From contig NZ_CP163525.1 in the NCBI RefSeq assembly GCF_041080655.1, positions 8,990,001-9,054,000 on the forward strand: a DNA stretch of 64,000 nucleotides, read 5' to 3'. This document shows, piece after piece, positions 8,799 to 17,598 of this stretch. Numbering within the stretch: position 1 is the stretch's first letter; every line of letters starts with the position of its first letter. The translations under genes were made by a program, and so were the position numbers. The DNA is from Streptomyces sp. CG4 (GTDB taxonomy: Bacteria > Actinomycetota > Actinomycetes > Streptomycetales > Streptomycetaceae). The notes below the pieces were generated by a model. It ran no database searches and was not told the DNA's origin. It was given only the letters and a program-made list of their open reading frames with translations.

Positions 8799-9140
8799 CT
8801 GGGCTCCTCTCACGAAGGCCGCACCCGGATCGCCGGCGCCGCCCGGGAGAACCCCGTTCTCCCGCCTGGGCGCGGGCACCCCATTCAGCCTGCTACCGCA
8901 ACCTGCCCGCGGCAAAGGCGGACCGGACGGATCACCGAGACCGGTGGACCGTAGCCGACGCTCGCACGCACCGAAAGGGCGCGACCGTGACCGTCGGTGG
9001 CCGGGCTGCCCGCGGCCGACGTGCTGTCCACGGACGGTTCTGTCCATGGCCGAAAATCTCCCGAACTTTTCCCATACCTCCCGCATCACACCTGAGGTAA
9101 GGCGAGTACCGAGCCGCGAACGAAGGGACGAACGCTCACC
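8799..9140. other. Intergenic region, no gene seen
   Basis: A 342-bp spacer between divergent genes. No reading frame with plausible codon use or start was found. It should contain promoters for the MFS exporter and the DUF4232 gene, but I cannot place -10/-35 boxes with confidence. A more A+T-rich stretch lies around 9050-9090. Confidence 0.5.
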
Positions 9141-9737
9141 ATGACTCACCAGCACCAGAGCCACACGCCTCAGACCGCTGTGGTTCCCCGGTCCGGCCGG
9201 CGTCGGCGCCGCGGGCGCGCGATGCTCGCCGTGGCCACCGCCGCAGGACTGGGCATCGTCGGCGCCGGGGCGGCACAGGCCGCCCAGACCGGTGCCGCCG
9301 CGGCGACGCCCACCTGCGCCGTCTCCGCGCTGAGCGCCTCGTTCGGCGAGGGACTGGCCGGCGGCATGAACCATCAGGGCGTGGTGCTGAGGCTGACGAA
9401 CACCGGAGCTCACACCTGCCTGCTGCGAGGCTTCCCCGGCCTCGGTCTGGAGAACGGCTCGCACCGTACGCTCCACTCGACCACCCAGTGGGGCGACACC
9501 TGGTACGCGAAGAGCCCCGCCAAGACCACCCTGACCCTCCGCAAGGGCCAGAGCGCGGAGGCGGTCATAGCGTGGACGCACGCCAACACCGGCACCCCCG
9601 ACGCCGTCCACGCCTCCTATCTCCAGGTCACCCCGCCCGCGGCGACCAGCCACAAGACGCTCAAGTTCCCCCAGTGGGTGGACAACGGCGACCTTCAGGT
9701 CACCGCCCTCGCGTACCGGATCAACGTCACTCCCTGA
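9141..9737 (+). CDS. Secreted DUF4232 domain protein
   Basis: A 198-residue exported protein. After an unusually arginine-rich n-region (RSGRRRRRGRAM) comes a hydrophobic core and an AQAAQ cleavage site near residue 48. The mature part has the DUF4232 pattern: an N-terminal Cys, the GMNHQGVVLRLTNTG strand, a second Cys in HTCLLRGFPG, then beta-strand-rich sequence to the end. DUF4232 proteins are common secreted or lipoproteins of actinomycetes with no established function. It lies within the split formate dehydrogenase locus without an evident link. Confidence 0.88.
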   Translation: MTHQHQSHTPQTAVVPRSGRRRRRGRAMLAVATAAGLGIVGAGAAQAAQTGAAAATPTCAVSALSASFGEGLAGGMNHQGVVLRLTNTGAHTCLLRGFPGLGLENGSHRTLHSTTQWGDTWYAKSPAKTTLTLRKGQSAEAVIAWTHANTGTPDAVHASYLQVTPPAATSHKTLKFPQWVDNGDLQVTALAYRINVTP

Positions 9738-9758
9738 CGACGGTCCGGGCCTGACACG

Positions 9759-9791
9759 GGAGGTGTCTCCGCCGGAGGCGGAGGCGCCTCC
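9759..9791. terminator. Hairpin between the DUF4232 gene and fdhC
   Basis: A 15-bp stem (with two G-T pairs) and a 3-base loop separates the convergent DUF4232 and fdhC genes and reaches the fdhC stop codon. No T tract follows on either side. It can act as a bidirectional terminator. Confidence 0.65.
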
Positions 9792-10780
9792 TAGCGGCCG
9801 GGCTCGGACAGCCGCTCCCGCTGGGGTACGACGGTGTACTTGGGGTCCTCGGCGGAGGCCACCCCGGCGTGGAACAGGCCGAAGCGCAGGGCCGCCGAGC
9901 CGGTGAGCAGTGCGGCCGCGGCCGCCAGGGCCGGCCGCCGGTCCCGCCCGGACGCCAGGGCGAGGGCCGCGCCGCCCGCCGTGAGCAACTCCGCCGCGCA
10001 CAGCAAGAGCCGCGGCCTGCCCTGGTCGAAGGGCTCGGCGGCCAGGCCCATACGCCGCTTCATCGTGCGGAAGGCGCCCAGTTCCAGAGCGGCCCCGAGC
10101 ACGGCCAGCCGACGGGCCGGTCCCGCCTGCGCGGCCGGCGCCGCGGCCAGGGCCAGGCCCGATGCCGCGGTGGCGGCGGAGCCCGCGAAGACGTACGGCA
10201 GTTCGCGGTAGCCCTCGTGCCAGGAGGGCACCGCCGTGTCCGAGAGCAGCACCGCGGTGTACGTCGCCAGCGCCGGGCCGAGTGCGGCGGCCGCCACCGT
10301 CGCCGCCGAGCCCAACAGCCGGTAGCGGCCCGCCACTTCGGTGGCCGCCGCGGTCAGCGTCAGCGGCGCGTATCCCGCCAGCAGCCATGAGCCCACGCTC
10401 ATCGGGGAGGTGGGCTTGAGGACCCGGAGCATGTTCAGGAAGCGGGCCGGGCGGCCCAGGTCGTGCACGAGCGCGGCCAGCGACAGCGAGATGGCCCCGG
10501 CCGCCCCGAGCTTCGCCGGTGCCGCGAGCCCCGGCCGGCCGGTGGCCTGCGCCCCGGCCGCCAGCAGCGAGGAGGCCCCGGCCAGCCCACCGAGGAACAG
10601 ATACCCGGCGATGTCCAGGGCCTTCCACGTCGGTCTGGTCAGCACGGGACTGCCGTAGTACGACGAGAACGCGGCGTCCGGCACCATCCGCTGCTCGCCC
10701 CGTCCGCGCTGCTCGCCCCGCCCGCGCCGACGCCTGCGGCGGCCCGAGCCCTGGTCGCGCCTGGCGTCCGGCTCTGTCAC
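9791..10780 (-). CDS. Formate dehydrogenase membrane subunit, NrfD/PsrC family
   Basis: A 329-residue polytopic protein of the NrfD/polysulfide-reductase membrane-anchor family, which passes electrons to the quinone pool. About eight hydrophobic helices are visible. The first lies in GYLFLGGLAGASSLLAAGAQ, and the family pattern LVHDLGRPARFLNMLRVLKPTSPMSVGSW follows (broken here as HDLGRPARF and LKPTSPMSVGSW). The N-terminus is a charged RGEQRGRGEQR stretch. It begins with GTG overlapping the fdhB stop by 4 bases (GTGA), so the two are translationally coupled. Confidence 0.85.
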   Translation of the reverse strand: MTEPDARRDQGSGRRRRRRGRGEQRGRGEQRMVPDAAFSSYYGSPVLTRPTWKALDIAGYLFLGGLAGASSLLAAGAQATGRPGLAAPAKLGAAGAISLSLAALVHDLGRPARFLNMLRVLKPTSPMSVGSWLLAGYAPLTLTAAATEVAGRYRLLGSAATVAAAALGPALATYTAVLLSDTAVPSWHEGYRELPYVFAGSAATAASGLALAAAPAAQAGPARRLAVLGAALELGAFRTMKRRMGLAAEPFDQGRPRLLLCAAELLTAGGAALALASGRDRRPALAAAAALLTGSAALRFGLFHAGVASAEDPKYTVVPQRERLSEPGR

Positions 10781-11787
10781 CGGGACCTCCGCACGAAACC
10801 GCTCAGGGCGAGGGCGGCCAGGGAGGCGGCGGCCAGAGCCGCGTGCCGCCACATACTGGGCAGGTCCCGGGTGGTGACCACCGGGTCCGGGGGCAGACCG
10901 TAGACCTCCGGCTCGTCCAGCAGCAGGAAGAACGCCCCGGCACCGCCGACCCCGTCGTCCGGGCTCTCGCCGTACAGCCGCGCGTCGGTCACGCCCGCGG
11001 CATGCAACTGTGCCACCCGGTCCCGCGCCCGCTCCCGCAGTTCCTCCAGCGGCCCGAACTGGATCGATTCGGTCGGGCAGGACTTCGCGCAGGCCGGTTC
11101 CATGCCAGCGCCGAGCCGGTCGTAGCACAGGGTGCACTTCCACACCCGGCCGTCGCCCTCGCGCTGGTCGATGACGCCGTACGGGCAGGCGGGCACGCAG
11201 TAGCCACAGCCGTTGCAGACGTCGGGCTGGACGACGACCGTGCCGAACTCGGTGCGGAACAGCGCCCCGGTGGGGCACACGTCCAGGCAGGCGGCGTGCG
11301 TGCAGTGCTTGCACACGTCGGAGGCCATCAGCCAGCGCAGTTCGGTCCGGCCCTCGGGCGCGACCGGGGAGATCCGCCCGGCGGACGCGGGCTCGGGGGC
11401 CCGGCCGGGCGGGGGAGCGGTCGTGCCCGGGGAGGCGGTGTCGGTGCCGAGGCGTGCGGCGGCCGCGAAGACGTCGACGTCGTCGTGCGCGACCGAGGAC
11501 TCCAGTCCGCCGAACTGCCTGCGCTGCTCGACGAAGGCCACGTGCCGCCAGGTGTCCGCGCCGAGGCCGACGGTGTTGTCGTAGGACATGCCGGTCAGGA
11601 CGAGCCCGTCCTCCGGGACGGCGTTCCACTCCTTGCACGCCACCTCGCACGCCTTGCAGCCGATGCACACCGAGGTATCGGTGAAGAAGCCCGTCCTGGG
11701 CGGGGCGTCGGGGTAGCCGGAGGCACCGGCCACGTCCGGCTCGGGGCCGTACAGCAGATGTCCGCGGACCTCGTCGCCCTCCGGCAT
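10777..11787 (-). CDS. Formate dehydrogenase iron-sulfur (beta) subunit
   Basis: A 336-residue ferredoxin-type electron-transfer subunit. Four cysteine clusters are visible: CIGCKACEVACKEWN (residues about 42-56), CKHCTHAACLDVCPTGA, CNGCGYCVPACPYG and CTLCYDRLGAGMEPACAKSCP, consistent with four [4Fe-4S] clusters. A C-terminal hydrophobic helix near residues 312-328 anchors it in the membrane. An insert of about 60 residues between the first and second clusters is proline/alanine rich and variable. The ATG is chosen because GAGGAGG lies 8 bases upstream. It serves FdhA, although the fdhA gene lies 4.4 kb downstream. Confidence 0.88.
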   Translation of the reverse strand: MPEGDEVRGHLLYGPEPDVAGASGYPDAPPRTGFFTDTSVCIGCKACEVACKEWNAVPEDGLVLTGMSYDNTVGLGADTWRHVAFVEQRRQFGGLESSVAHDDVDVFAAAARLGTDTASPGTTAPPPGRAPEPASAGRISPVAPEGRTELRWLMASDVCKHCTHAACLDVCPTGALFRTEFGTVVVQPDVCNGCGYCVPACPYGVIDQREGDGRVWKCTLCYDRLGAGMEPACAKSCPTESIQFGPLEELRERARDRVAQLHAAGVTDARLYGESPDDGVGGAGAFFLLLDEPEVYGLPPDPVVTTRDLPSMWRHAALAAASLAALALSGFVRRSR

Positions 11788-12003
11788 CGCCGCACCTCCT
11801 CGCTCGGGACCCGCGCACTCCCCGGTCTTGAGGGTGGCACGGGCGCCCGCGCTCCGCGCGCAGAGCGGTCCGGGCGGACGGACGGCACACCGGCAGTCGG
11901 CCCGGAGCAGGCCGCAGCGGCCGCCGGGGGCCAGGGTCCAGCGCCACAGTTCGGCTCGCGGTTCCCGCGTCGCCCCCAGGAGCAGGGCCTGACTGCCGTC
12001 CGC

Positions 12004-12337
12004 GGCCTGCCATACGAGCGAGGCATCTCCACCGGCAGCATGGTCCAAGCCCTTCTCACTGGCCGGGCTGCGCCCGGGCTGGATCGTCGGCCCCGCCCTG
12101 CGCCATCGCACCCCGATCGGCTCCTACGAGTTCTGCACCCGGCTGCTGGAGCAGGCCGGCGGCCTGTTCACCCCCGGCGCCGCGTTCGGCATCGGGCACA
12201 CCGTGCGCATCGGCTTCGCGGACGACAGCGAGACCCTGCGCACCGGCCTGGACCTGGTCGGCCGGTTCCTCGGCCACCTCGCCCGGGACTGGCCCGGCCC
12301 TCGATGGACTCCCGCGCTCACCCCTCGTCGGGGGTGA
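12004..12337 (+). pseudogene. Class I/II aminotransferase, C-terminal fragment with frameshift
   Basis: The conserved PLP-lysine region of a fold-type I aminotransferase is readable, but split over two frames: GLPYERGISTGSM in one, then SKPFSLAGLRPGWIVGPAL after a one-base insertion, continuing through SYEFCTRLLEQAGG, TPGAAFGIGHTVRIGF to a TGA. About 110 of the usual 370-400 residues remain, and no upstream part is present. The SMSKxFSLAGLR motif makes the family assignment firm. It is a dead remnant upstream of the fdhB promoter region. Confidence 0.75.
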
Positions 12338-12340
12338 GCG
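12315..12340. terminator. Hairpin between aminotransferase remnant and ATPase gene
   Basis: A 10-bp perfect stem (CGCTCACCCC/GGGGTGAGCG) with a 6-base loop covers the stop codons of both converging reading frames. Placement suggests a bidirectional terminator. Confidence 0.6.
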
Positions 12341-12779
12341 GCACGGTGGCCGTGACCCGCTTGCCGTGCGGCAGCCAGGTCACCGAGAGGTCGTGGGAGA
12401 ACATCGCGACGAGAAACAGGCCGTGCCCGCCGATCCGGCAGGGATCGGGAGGCTCCTGACGGGGAGACTCGGTGGAGGTGTCCGTCACCGAGACGCGCAG
12501 CACGGCTCCGTCGGGCGGCACCTCCAGGCGCAGCGCGCACGGGCCGGGCGCGTGCCGGGCCGCGTTGGTGACGAGTTCGCTGACGACGAGCCGCGCATCC
12601 TGCACCGAGTGCTGCCCGGGCGCGGGCCGCACCCGCGAGAGCAGGGCGGCGACGGCGTCCCTGGCGTCGCCGATGCGGGGTACGCCGGTGTCCCAGATCC
12701 GGCTGTAGCAGAGCGGCTTGGGGCGGGTCCGCGTCGTCGCGTGCGTCCCGAGCGGAATGTCCATACGCGGAATGTCCAT
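12318..12779 (-). CDS. RsbW-like ATP-binding protein (HATPase_c, anti-sigma/regulatory kinase)
   Basis: A small GHKL ATPase domain of about 153 residues. The N-box is clear (VVSELVTNAARHAPG, residues about 76-90), followed by a G-box-like GGHGLFLVAMFSHD. Streptomyces have dozens of such proteins, which act as anti-sigma factors or regulate anti-anti-sigma proteins. No partner gene is adjacent. A perfect 15-bp tandem duplication at 12753-12782 doubles the start region, giving MDIPR twice, so translation could begin at either ATG. The outer one is nearer to a GGAGGGAGAG sequence. Confidence 0.8.
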   Translation of the reverse strand: MDIPRMDIPLGTHATTRTRPKPLCYSRIWDTGVPRIGDARDAVAALLSRVRPAPGQHSVQDARLVVSELVTNAARHAPGPCALRLEVPPDGAVLRVSVTDTSTESPRQEPPDPCRIGGHGLFLVAMFSHDLSVTWLPHGKRVTATVPLTPDEG

Positions 12780-13041
12780 ACGGGGTCGCTCTCTCCCTCC
12801 GGGCCGGGCTCTCTTCCTGCGCATACGGGCCGTGCGTACGGGCCGGGTATCCGGGATCGTCCCGTCGATGCCCGGTTACCCGCTGGCCCGTCCCACAAGG
12901 CGGCATTCGCCGGGATTCCGCCGATTGCCCACGAGCCGCTGGTCACCGTCGTCAGAACACCGGGTGCGTCCGTGCCCGACCCGCGCGAATTACTTACACT
13001 TGGTTGAACAGTCCAGACTGATAAACCTATCGTTAGTAAAC

Positions 13042-13464
13042 ATGGACACGGTTGCACTCGCCGCCGCGCTGCGGCTGACCATGGGCCGGACCGTCCGCCG
13101 ACTGCGCCAGGCACACGCGGTCGGGGACGTCACGCTGTCCGGCGTCTCGGTGCTGGCCCGACTGGCCCGTACGGGTCCGCACTCGCCCGGTTCGCTCGCC
13201 GAGTCGGAACGCGTCCGGCCACAGGCGATGGCCAGCACCCTCGCCGGACTCGAACAACGCGGACTGGTGAGCCGTACCCCCGACACGGCCGACGGCCGCC
13301 GGGCCATCGTGTCGATCACCGACGAGGGACGGACCATGCTGGAGCAGCGCCGTTCCGAGTCCGTGAGCCGTCTCGCGCACGCCCTGGACGAGCTCACCCC
13401 GCAGGAGCGGCAGGCCCTCCAGGACGTCCTGCCGCTGCTCGACCGACTGGCGGAACGGCTGTGA
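13042..13464 (+). CDS. MarR family transcriptional regulator
   Basis: A 140-residue MarR winged-helix regulator. The recognition helix region is LAESERVRPQAMASTLAGLEQRGL, followed by the wing RTPDTADGRRAIVSITDEG. It overlaps the DHA2 exporter by 4 bases (GTGA), so it probably controls its own operon. The A+T-rich upstream sequence (12990-13040) includes GATAAACCTATC, an inverted repeat that could be part of its operator. Confidence 0.92.
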   Translation: MDTVALAAALRLTMGRTVRRLRQAHAVGDVTLSGVSVLARLARTGPHSPGSLAESERVRPQAMASTLAGLEQRGLVSRTPDTADGRRAIVSITDEGRTMLEQRRSESVSRLAHALDELTPQERQALQDVLPLLDRLAERL

Positions 13465-15305
13465 CCGGCCCCGCACCCGCCCCGCACGGGCCCACACCCG
13501 ACCCGTATACCGGCCCCGCCGCGGCCGGTATACGCGCCCGGCTGCTCGCCCGTTCCGCCCGACTGCGCGACACACCCCCGGGGCCCGGCTACAAGTGGGT
13601 CGCCCTCTCCAACACCACGCTCGGCGTGCTGATAGCCACGATGGACGCCTCCATCGTGATCATCTCGCTGCCGGCGATCTTCCGCGGGATCGGCCTCGAC
13701 CCGCTCGCGGCCGGCAACATCGGCTATCTGCTCTGGATGATCCTCGGCTATCTGCTGGTGTCGGCGGTCCTCGTGGTCGTTCTCGGCCGACTCGGCGACA
13801 TGTTCGGTCGGGTCCGGATCTACAACCTTGGCTTCCTGGTCTTCGCGTGTGCCTCGGTCGCCCTGTCCCTCGATCCGTTCCGGGCGGGTGCCGGCGCGCT
13901 GTGGCTGATCCTGTGGCGCATCGTGCAGGCCTTCGGCGGCTCCATGCTCACCGCCAACTCGGCGGCCATCCTCACCGACGCCTTCCCGGCCCGGCAGCGC
14001 GGCACGGCCCTCGGCATCAACCAGATCACCGCGCTCGCCGGACAGTTCCTCGGCCTGCTCGCCGGCGGTCTGCTCGCCGCGGTCGACTGGCGCGCGGTGT
14101 TCTGGGTGAGCGTCCCGGTCAGCATCACCGGCACCGTCTGGTCGTATCTCAGCCTGCGCGAGACCTCGGCCGGCGCCCGCGGCCGCATCGACTGGCTCGG
14201 CAACCTCACGTTCGCCACCGGCGCCGGCATTCTGCTGGCGGGCATCACCTACGGCATCCAGCCCTACGGCGGCCACCCCACCGGCTGGACCAACCCCTGG
14301 GTGCTCACGGGCCTGATCGGCGGCGCTCTCCTGCTGCTGGTGTTCTGTGTCGTCGAGACCCGGGTCGCCGAGCCGATGTTCCGGCTGTCGCTGTTCAAGG
14401 TGCGGGCGTTCGCCGCCGGGAACCTGGCCGCCCTGCTGACCGCGATCGCCCGCGGCGGACTCCAGTTCATGCTGATCATCTGGCTGCAGGGCATCTGGCT
14501 GCCGCTGCACGGGTACGACTTCGAGGACACCCCGCTGTGGGCCGGCATCTTCATGTTGCCGCTCACCCTCGGCTTCCTCGTCGCCGGACCGGTCTGCGGC
14601 TATCTGTCCGACCGGTTCGGCGCCCGCCTCTTCTCCACCGCCGGACTGCTCCTCGTCGCCGCGTCCTTCCTGGGCCTGCTGGCCCTGCCCGTCAACTTCG
14701 ACTACGGCGTCTTCGCGGCCCTGTTGCTGCTCAGCGGCCTGGGCCAGGGCATGTTCTCCTCGCCCAACACCTCCTCCATCATGGGCAGCGTGCCGGCCCG
14801 CCACCGGGGCGTGGCCTCCGGGATGCGCTCCACCTTCCAGAACTCGGGTACGGCCCTGTCCATCGGCGTGTTCTTCTCCCTGATGGTCTCCGGGCTCGCG
14901 AGCACCCTGCCGAAGACGCTCAGCAGCGGACTCCAGGCACACGGCGTGCCCGCCGGAACCGCGCACGAGGTGGCCTCGCTGCCGCCGGTCAGCACCCTGT
15001 TCGCCACGTTCCTCGGCAACAACCCGATCGGCCATCTGCTCGGCGACGGCGGCACCCTGGACCATCTGACCGCCGCCCAGCGCGCCACCCTGACCGGCCA
15101 CACCTTCTTCCCCGAACTGGTCTCCGGCCCCTTCCACCACGGCCTGACCGTCGTCTTCGGCGTCGCCGCGGGCATGGCCCTGGTCTCCGCGCTCGCCTCC
15201 GCCCTGCGCGGCGGCCACGAACGCACCGACGACGACACGCCCGGGTCCGGGTCGGACTCCAGCACGGAAGGACAGCCGACACGGCGCACCGCGCGCTCCT
15301 CGTGA
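13461..15305 (+). CDS. MFS exporter, DHA2 family (MarR-controlled)
   Basis: A 614-residue, 14-helix transporter. It shows MDASIVIISLPAIFRGIGLDP (helix 1), the LGRLGDMFGR motif A and a long extracytoplasmic loop near residues 470-550. It is longer than most DHA2 proteins, with a proline-rich N-terminal tail (PAPAPHGPTPDPYTGP) and a charged C-terminal tail. It is expected to pump out a toxic compound sensed by the overlapping MarR protein. The GTG start overlaps the MarR stop codon. Confidence 0.9.
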   Translation: MTGPAPAPHGPTPDPYTGPAAAGIRARLLARSARLRDTPPGPGYKWVALSNTTLGVLIATMDASIVIISLPAIFRGIGLDPLAAGNIGYLLWMILGYLLVSAVLVVVLGRLGDMFGRVRIYNLGFLVFACASVALSLDPFRAGAGALWLILWRIVQAFGGSMLTANSAAILTDAFPARQRGTALGINQITALAGQFLGLLAGGLLAAVDWRAVFWVSVPVSITGTVWSYLSLRETSAGARGRIDWLGNLTFATGAGILLAGITYGIQPYGGHPTGWTNPWVLTGLIGGALLLLVFCVVETRVAEPMFRLSLFKVRAFAAGNLAALLTAIARGGLQFMLIIWLQGIWLPLHGYDFEDTPLWAGIFMLPLTLGFLVAGPVCGYLSDRFGARLFSTAGLLLVAASFLGLLALPVNFDYGVFAALLLLSGLGQGMFSSPNTSSIMGSVPARHRGVASGMRSTFQNSGTALSIGVFFSLMVSGLASTLPKTLSSGLQAHGVPAGTAHEVASLPPVSTLFATFLGNNPIGHLLGDGGTLDHLTAAQRATLTGHTFFPELVSGPFHHGLTVVFGVAAGMALVSALASALRGGHERTDDDTPGSGSDSSTEGQPTRRTARSS

Positions 15306-15486
15306 GGGACGTCCAGCGCTCCCTGGTGGACCGCTTCGACGAGGACGACCACCTGCCGCGCCTCGCCGAGGCCGTCGACGCCGCACGCGCGGCCGGGCGT
15401 CCGGTGCTCTGCGTGGTCGTCGGTCTCCGCTATCCCCAAGTCAGCCCGCGCAACAAGGGGTTCAGTGCGATCGCCGACTCCGGCCG
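15302..15486 (+). pseudogene. Isochorismatase-family cysteine hydrolase, N-terminal fragment
   Basis: A reading frame starting with GTG overlapping the stop of the exporter reads LLVRDVQRSLVDRF, then AARAAGRPVLCVVVGLR and SPRNKGFSAIADSGR, the start of an isochorismatase-like hydrolase (usual length about 180). It is cut after roughly 60 residues, where the sequence turns into the end of the convergent DedA gene. The Cys nucleophile half is missing. It was probably a third gene of the MarR operon. Confidence 0.65.
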
Positions 15487-15544
15487 TTCGCCGAGGGCGA
15501 CCCGGAGGCGACCCGGGGGCTCAGGGCGGGCGGCGCAAGAGTGG

Positions 15545-16165
15545 TCACTGCTCGCGACGCCGCCGTACGACGTGCTGGACGACGAAGGCCGCGATCAGTA
15601 CGGCGGCGGCGACGAGGACGTAGAGCTGGTAGCGCGAGACCTCGGCGTAGACGGTCGTGATGTGGGTGCCGACCACATAGGCCAGGGTCGTCCAGAGACC
15701 GACCCACAGGGCCGCGCCGAGTGCGTTGAAGGCGAGGAAGCGGCGCCAGTGCATGCCCGTGGTGCCGGCGATGATGCCGTTGGCCTGGCGCAGGCCCTCG
15801 ATGAACCGGGCCACGGTCACGATCTTGCCGCCGTGCCGGCCGAAGAACGCCTCGGCCGCCGCGAACCGCCGCGGCGTCAGGAAGACGTACCGCCCCCACC
15901 GGTGCACGAAGGCCCGCCCGCCGACCCGGCCGATCAGATAGCCGATGTTGTCCCCGAGGACGGCCGCGGCGAACGCGATGAGTGCCACGGCCACGACGTT
16001 CAGCCGCCCCGCGCCCGCGTACACGCCCGCGGCCAGCAGGATCGTCTCGCCGGGCGCGGGCACTCCGAAGTCCTCCACCAGGATCACGGCCCCCACAGCC
16101 CAGTAGCCGTAGCGGCCGAGCAGCGGCGCCAGATGCGCGAGCGGACCCGGAAGCGGAGGGACCAT
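15545..16165 (-). CDS. DedA family membrane protein
   Basis: A 206-residue DedA/VTT-domain protein. Typical blocks are VEDFGVPAPGETILLAAGVYAG (as VPAPGETI), GDNIGYLIGRVGGR and the re-entrant motif VARFIEGLRQANGIIAGTTGM. It has about five membrane segments. DedA proteins act in membrane homeostasis, and some members are undecaprenyl-phosphate or phospholipid translocases. It starts with ATG and is monocistronic. Confidence 0.9.
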   Translation of the reverse strand: MVPPLPGPLAHLAPLLGRYGYWAVGAVILVEDFGVPAPGETILLAAGVYAGAGRLNVVAVALIAFAAAVLGDNIGYLIGRVGGRAFVHRWGRYVFLTPRRFAAAEAFFGRHGGKIVTVARFIEGLRQANGIIAGTTGMHWRRFLAFNALGAALWVGLWTTLAYVVGTHITTVYAEVSRYQLYVLVAAAVLIAAFVVQHVVRRRREQ

Positions 16166-16335
16166 GCCTCCACGGTACGGCGCACGGGTAAGGAGGCCGT
16201 CAGCCGGTCCCGCGGCCCAGTGTTGCGGGCTGACCGGGCACGGTGGCGTCGCACGGCGATTACCGGCCGGCTCGGATCACGGTCGCCCGTCGGTGACGAT
16301 CACGGAGGTGTGCGCGACCGGCACCGCCCCCGCTG

Positions 16336-17598
16336 CTACGGCCGCCCGACCGTGTCCTGGTCCCGCACCGCACCGCCCGTGCTGTCCTCCGGCGGGACCG
16401 CGCCCGCGGACTGCGCTGCCGTACGCCCGGAGCGGAGGCCGGTCAGCCGCAGGGCGAGCGGCTCGGTGTAACGGGCCGTCAGCGGGCCGAGGACGACGAG
16501 GATCAGCACGTAGGCCGTGGCCAGCGGCCCCAGGTCGGAGTCGATGCCGGCGGTGACCGCGAGACCGGCGATGACGATGGAGAACTCGCCGCGCGCGACC
16601 AGGGTGCCGCCGGCCCGCCAGCGCCCCTTGGCCGAGATGCCAGCCCGCCGGGCCGCCCAGTACCCGGTCGCGATCTTGGTGAACGTGGTCACGACGGCGA
16701 GGGCCAGCGCGGGCAGCAGCACCGGCGGGATGCTCGCCGGGTCGGTGTGCAGCCCGAAGAAGACGAAGAACACCGCCGCGAACAGATCCCGCAGCGGTGC
16801 GAGCAGATGGTGGGCGCCCTCGGCGACCTCCCCGGACAGGGCGATGCCGACGAGGAACGCGCCGACGGCCGCCGAGACCTGGAGCTGCTGTGCGACACCG
16901 GCGACCACCAGCGTCAGACCGAGCACCACCAGCAGCAGCTTCTCCGGGTCGTCAGTGGAGACGAAGCGGGAGATGTGCCGGCCGTAGCGCACCGCGAGCA
17001 CCAGGACCAGGCCCGCCACGCCGAGAGCGATGGCCAGGGTGACGCTGCCGGCGGCGAAGCCCGTGCCGGCCAGCAGCGCCGTGACGACCGGCAGATAGAC
17101 CGCCATGGACAGGTCCTCCAGCACCAGGATGCTGAGGATCACCGGAGTCTCCCGGTTGCCGATCCGGCCGAGGTCGCCGAGGACCTTGGCAATCACCCCG
17201 GACGAGGAGATCCAGGTGATGCCGGCGAGGACGACGGCGGCGATCGGGCCCCAGCCCAGCAGCAGGGCCATTGCCGCGCCCGGCAGCGCGTTGAGGGTGG
17301 CGTCGACGATGCCGGCCGGGTACTGGGTCCTGAGGTTGGAGACGAGATCGCTGGCCGTGTACTCCAGTCCCAGCATGAGCAGCAGCAGTATCACGCCGAT
17401 CTCGGCGCCGATCGCCACGAACTCCCCGCTGGCTCCGAGTGGCAGCAGCCCGCCCTCACCGAAGGCCAGACCGGCCAGCAGATAGAGCGGGATCGGCGAG
17501 AACCGCAGACGGGCGGCGAGCCGGCCGAGCAGTCCGAGGCCCAGGATGATGGCGCCGAACTCGATCAGGAAGACAGCCGAGGAGTGCACGCGGATCAC
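16336..17598 (-). CDS. Cation/proton antiporter, CPA2 (KefB/Nha) family
   Basis: A 420-residue, about 12-helix Na+/H+ or K+/H+ exchanger domain. Visible motifs are FSPIPLYLLAGLAFGEGG near the start, GITWISSSGVIAKVLGDLG in the core and VARGEFSIVIAGLA toward the end. No RCK domain is fused. Instead the preceding gene supplies a TrkA-C subunit and overlaps it by 4 bases (GTGA), the layout seen for KhtTU-like K+/H+ antiporters. The ion is not decided by the sequence. Confidence 0.9.
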   Translation of the reverse strand: MIRVHSSAVFLIEFGAIILGLGLLGRLAARLRFSPIPLYLLAGLAFGEGGLLPLGASGEFVAIGAEIGVILLLLMLGLEYTASDLVSNLRTQYPAGIVDATLNALPGAAMALLLGWGPIAAVVLAGITWISSSGVIAKVLGDLGRIGNRETPVILSILVLEDLSMAVYLPVVTALLAGTGFAAGSVTLAIALGVAGLVLVLAVRYGRHISRFVSTDDPEKLLLVVLGLTLVVAGVAQQLQVSAAVGAFLVGIALSGEVAEGAHHLLAPLRDLFAAVFFVFFGLHTDPASIPPVLLPALALAVVTTFTKIATGYWAARRAGISAKGRWRAGGTLVARGEFSIVIAGLAVTAGIDSDLGPLATAYVLILVVLGPLTARYTEPLALRLTGLRSGRTAAQSAGAVPPEDSTGGAVRDQDTVGRP

